From: Cercis canadensis
Taxonomy: Eukaryota; Streptophyta; Magnoliopsida; Fabales; Fabaceae
NCBI GenBank assembly: GCA_003255065.1
Contig: QAOA01007010.1
Coordinates: forward strand, 62,001 to 126,000
DNA length: 64,000 nucleotides
Direction of reading: 5' to 3'
Shown here one piece after another: positions 62,520-64,000 of the stretch (the stretch's first letter is position 1; every line of letters starts with the position of its first letter). The position numbers and the translations under genes were made by a program. The notes beneath the pieces are model-generated. The model searched no databases. It was not told the origin of the DNA and saw nothing but the letters and a program-made list of their open reading frames with translations.

Positions 62520-62890
62520 AATGCAGCTTTTGCTATTAATCCTGGTAGCGCTTCAGGTTCACGTGGTTTCTCTGGGGTAGTCTTCAGAGCTTACTAAAAT
62601 ATAGTAGGCTCGGATATATGTGAAGTAGTAAACAGTTTTTTTCTACGGCAGCAAATTGCATAGAAATATTAATCGCACCCAAGTTTTTTTCCATTGTTGT
62701 GGGTGTATTATTAGTGATATAAGGTCTCTTCTAAAGAGAAGATTGCAAGCGAGAGTGATTCGTTTTTTAAGGAAGGTTAACCAAGGAGCTGACTTCGTGG
62801 TGAAATTGGGAGCGAGAGGTCAAGAAAGTTGGTTAGTGTATGAGCAACCCCTTATGAGTTTGCATTTAACTCTGCTGGCAGATAGGATGA
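62520..62890 (+). mobile_element. RNase H remnant of a LINE-like element
   Basis: AINPGSASGSRGFSGVVFRA (near 62525) resembles the first RNase H strand. Later readings DIRSLLKRRLQARVIRFLRK and NQGADFVVKLGARGQ match its C-terminal part, where N..ADF.AKLG is usual. The frame is broken between them. Confidence 0.55.
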
Positions 62891-62892
62891 AC

Positions 62893-63990
62893 AACTGCCA
62901 TCTTTCTTTCAGTTTCCCAGGCTCCGAGATGTACAAACAAATCATCCAATCCAATAATCTAAGGCATTCCTCTTTTCAATCTCAACCACAAATGAAATTG
63001 TTGATAAAAGAGATGAATGCTGCTACTAGAAAGTTTTTTTTTTTTTTATACTTTTGGATATGACTATGGATTCAAACACAGAACCCACAAGCTTTGAGGG
63101 TGATCTTAATGTTATCAGAATGTTATTAGTTAAGCAGCATATACAATAATACAAGACTAAATTTTGCAGAACATTGATACAGTCAAGGATACTCCTAAAC
63201 TGTGTAATCTGCATACCTGAAAGGAGCACTGAGATAGCATGTTTTATAAACACCAGAAGTTCAGTTCAAAGACTCAGCAAGTAAAAGCAATTCTTGTTTT
63301 GAAGATAAATTCAAAACTCAAAGACACAGATTGCAGAGGCCAACCTGTGCTCAAAGTCAAATATTACAATGGATTATCATATTTGTGCAACCAAATTTAC
63401 CTTATAAACTAACAAACTCACAACTTGGAAGGAAAAGTTACCTGAAACAATTTATCGTGCAGAATTATGAGAGGGGTTAAGCTACTGCGTTGGGTAGCCC
63501 TGAAGGGGCAAAGCATCTTGCCTTAAAGCAGAGTTCATATATTTTAACCCCTAATCTCAAGTTGTCAATCCAACCTTACCACCAAGAATGACTGCCATCT
63601 TTCTTTCATCTCTTAATGCTTAGAAAAAAAAAAATTCAAATTGTCCAATTCAATTAATCTAATGCTTTAATCTCTTTATCTCAACCACAAATAAAATAAA
63701 AATGATAAAATTTCTACATGCATTAAGACCTTTTAAATATAGGAAAAGACAGATGTATGCTGCTATAAGAATCTTATGAAGCTAAGCTGCATATAGATAA
63801 CTAAAATTTTCAGAACTTACAAAAAGTTCCAAAACTGAAATCATTCTCCTAAAACTCTACCAATAGGAAATTATACAATTAAGGATACTCATAACATGAT
63901 GAAATCTGCATACTTGACATTTAAATAAAGAGTCTGCTTGATAATAATCAGAAGCTCAGTTCAAAAGATCAGCAAGAACAAGTATAAAAA
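62893..63990. repeat. Diverged tandem duplication, period about 690 bp
   Basis: ACTGCCATCTTTCTTTCA, CTCAACCACAAAT, ATGCTGCTA, AAGGATACTC, TCTGCATAC and AGTTCAGTTCAAA recur in the same order in 62893-63290 and 63589-63990. The first copy is interrupted by a SINE (63034-63118). The repeat may continue past the window. Confidence 0.75.
63034..63118 (-). mobile_element. Short tRNA-derived SINE, copy 8
   Basis: A T run, ATACTTTTGG, GACTATGGATTCAAACACAG, then AACCCACAAGCTTTGAGGGTGATC, is the complement of the eight-copy family. The other tandem copy lacks it. Confidence 0.75.
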
Positions 63991-64000
63991 GAAAAATGAA

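Noticed and set aside
1..64000. CRISPR arrays, bacterial operons, functional tRNA or rRNA genes
   Set aside because: None seen. The tRNA-like sequences are SINE heads with A tails and target duplications, and the genome is clearly that of a plant.

Overview
The window is nuclear DNA from a eudicot, probably a woody rosid; the species cannot be named from sequence alone. The evidence is AT-rich intergenic DNA, GT-AG introns from about 90 bp to about 4 kb, plant-specific gene families, and a dense load of small plant transposons. Single Ns sit inside homopolymer or dinucleotide runs at 7336, 10906, 21464, 27491, 32501, 55359 and 60510. They look like gap placeholders, and at least two are flanked by duplicated sequence that is probably an assembly artefact.

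Five apparently intact genes were rebuilt exon by exon, and all splice junctions keep frame. (1) 4257-9821 (+): a methylesterase of the MES11-15 type, 343 aa. (2) 24349-16861 (-): UPF3, a nonsense-mediated decay factor, 534 aa in 12 exons. (3) 28859-31686 (+): an AIG1/IAN-type GTPase, 336 aa. (4) 38991-34076 (-): an ADH-like zinc alcohol dehydrogenase, 389 aa in 10 exons. (5) 50240-43594 (-): an AGL11/SEEDSTICK-type MADS-box gene, 222 aa in 7 exons. Two further coding-like exons at 15601-15337 (-) lie 3' of UPF3. They are either alternative or 3'-UTR exons of UPF3, or the end of an unrecognised gene. The window opens with a decayed CLAVATA1-like receptor kinase fragment (1-811).

The rest is largely mobile DNA. 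The most notable elements are two composite Mutator-like transposons carrying host gene pieces (Pack-MULEs). One at 11129-14176 has a perfect 9-bp target duplication and arms of almost 600 bp, and holds the 5' end of a plastid-protein-like gene. One at 25632-26645 holds the N-lobe of an AGC-type protein kinase. Other elements include three hAT-type non-autonomous elements with 8-bp target duplications (one imperfect), several Mutator-type and Harbinger-type foldback elements, a three-member foldback family, eight copies of one very short tRNA-derived SINE family, two other SINEs, and LINE fragments, some in UPF3 introns.

The genes do not form a pathway. The window is a stretch of ordinary plant chromosome with single genes separated and invaded by transposons. 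The ADH locus shows extra local rearrangement: a 270-bp tandem duplication reaching into exon 4, and a second exon-4 fragment upstream that is itself split by a SINE.
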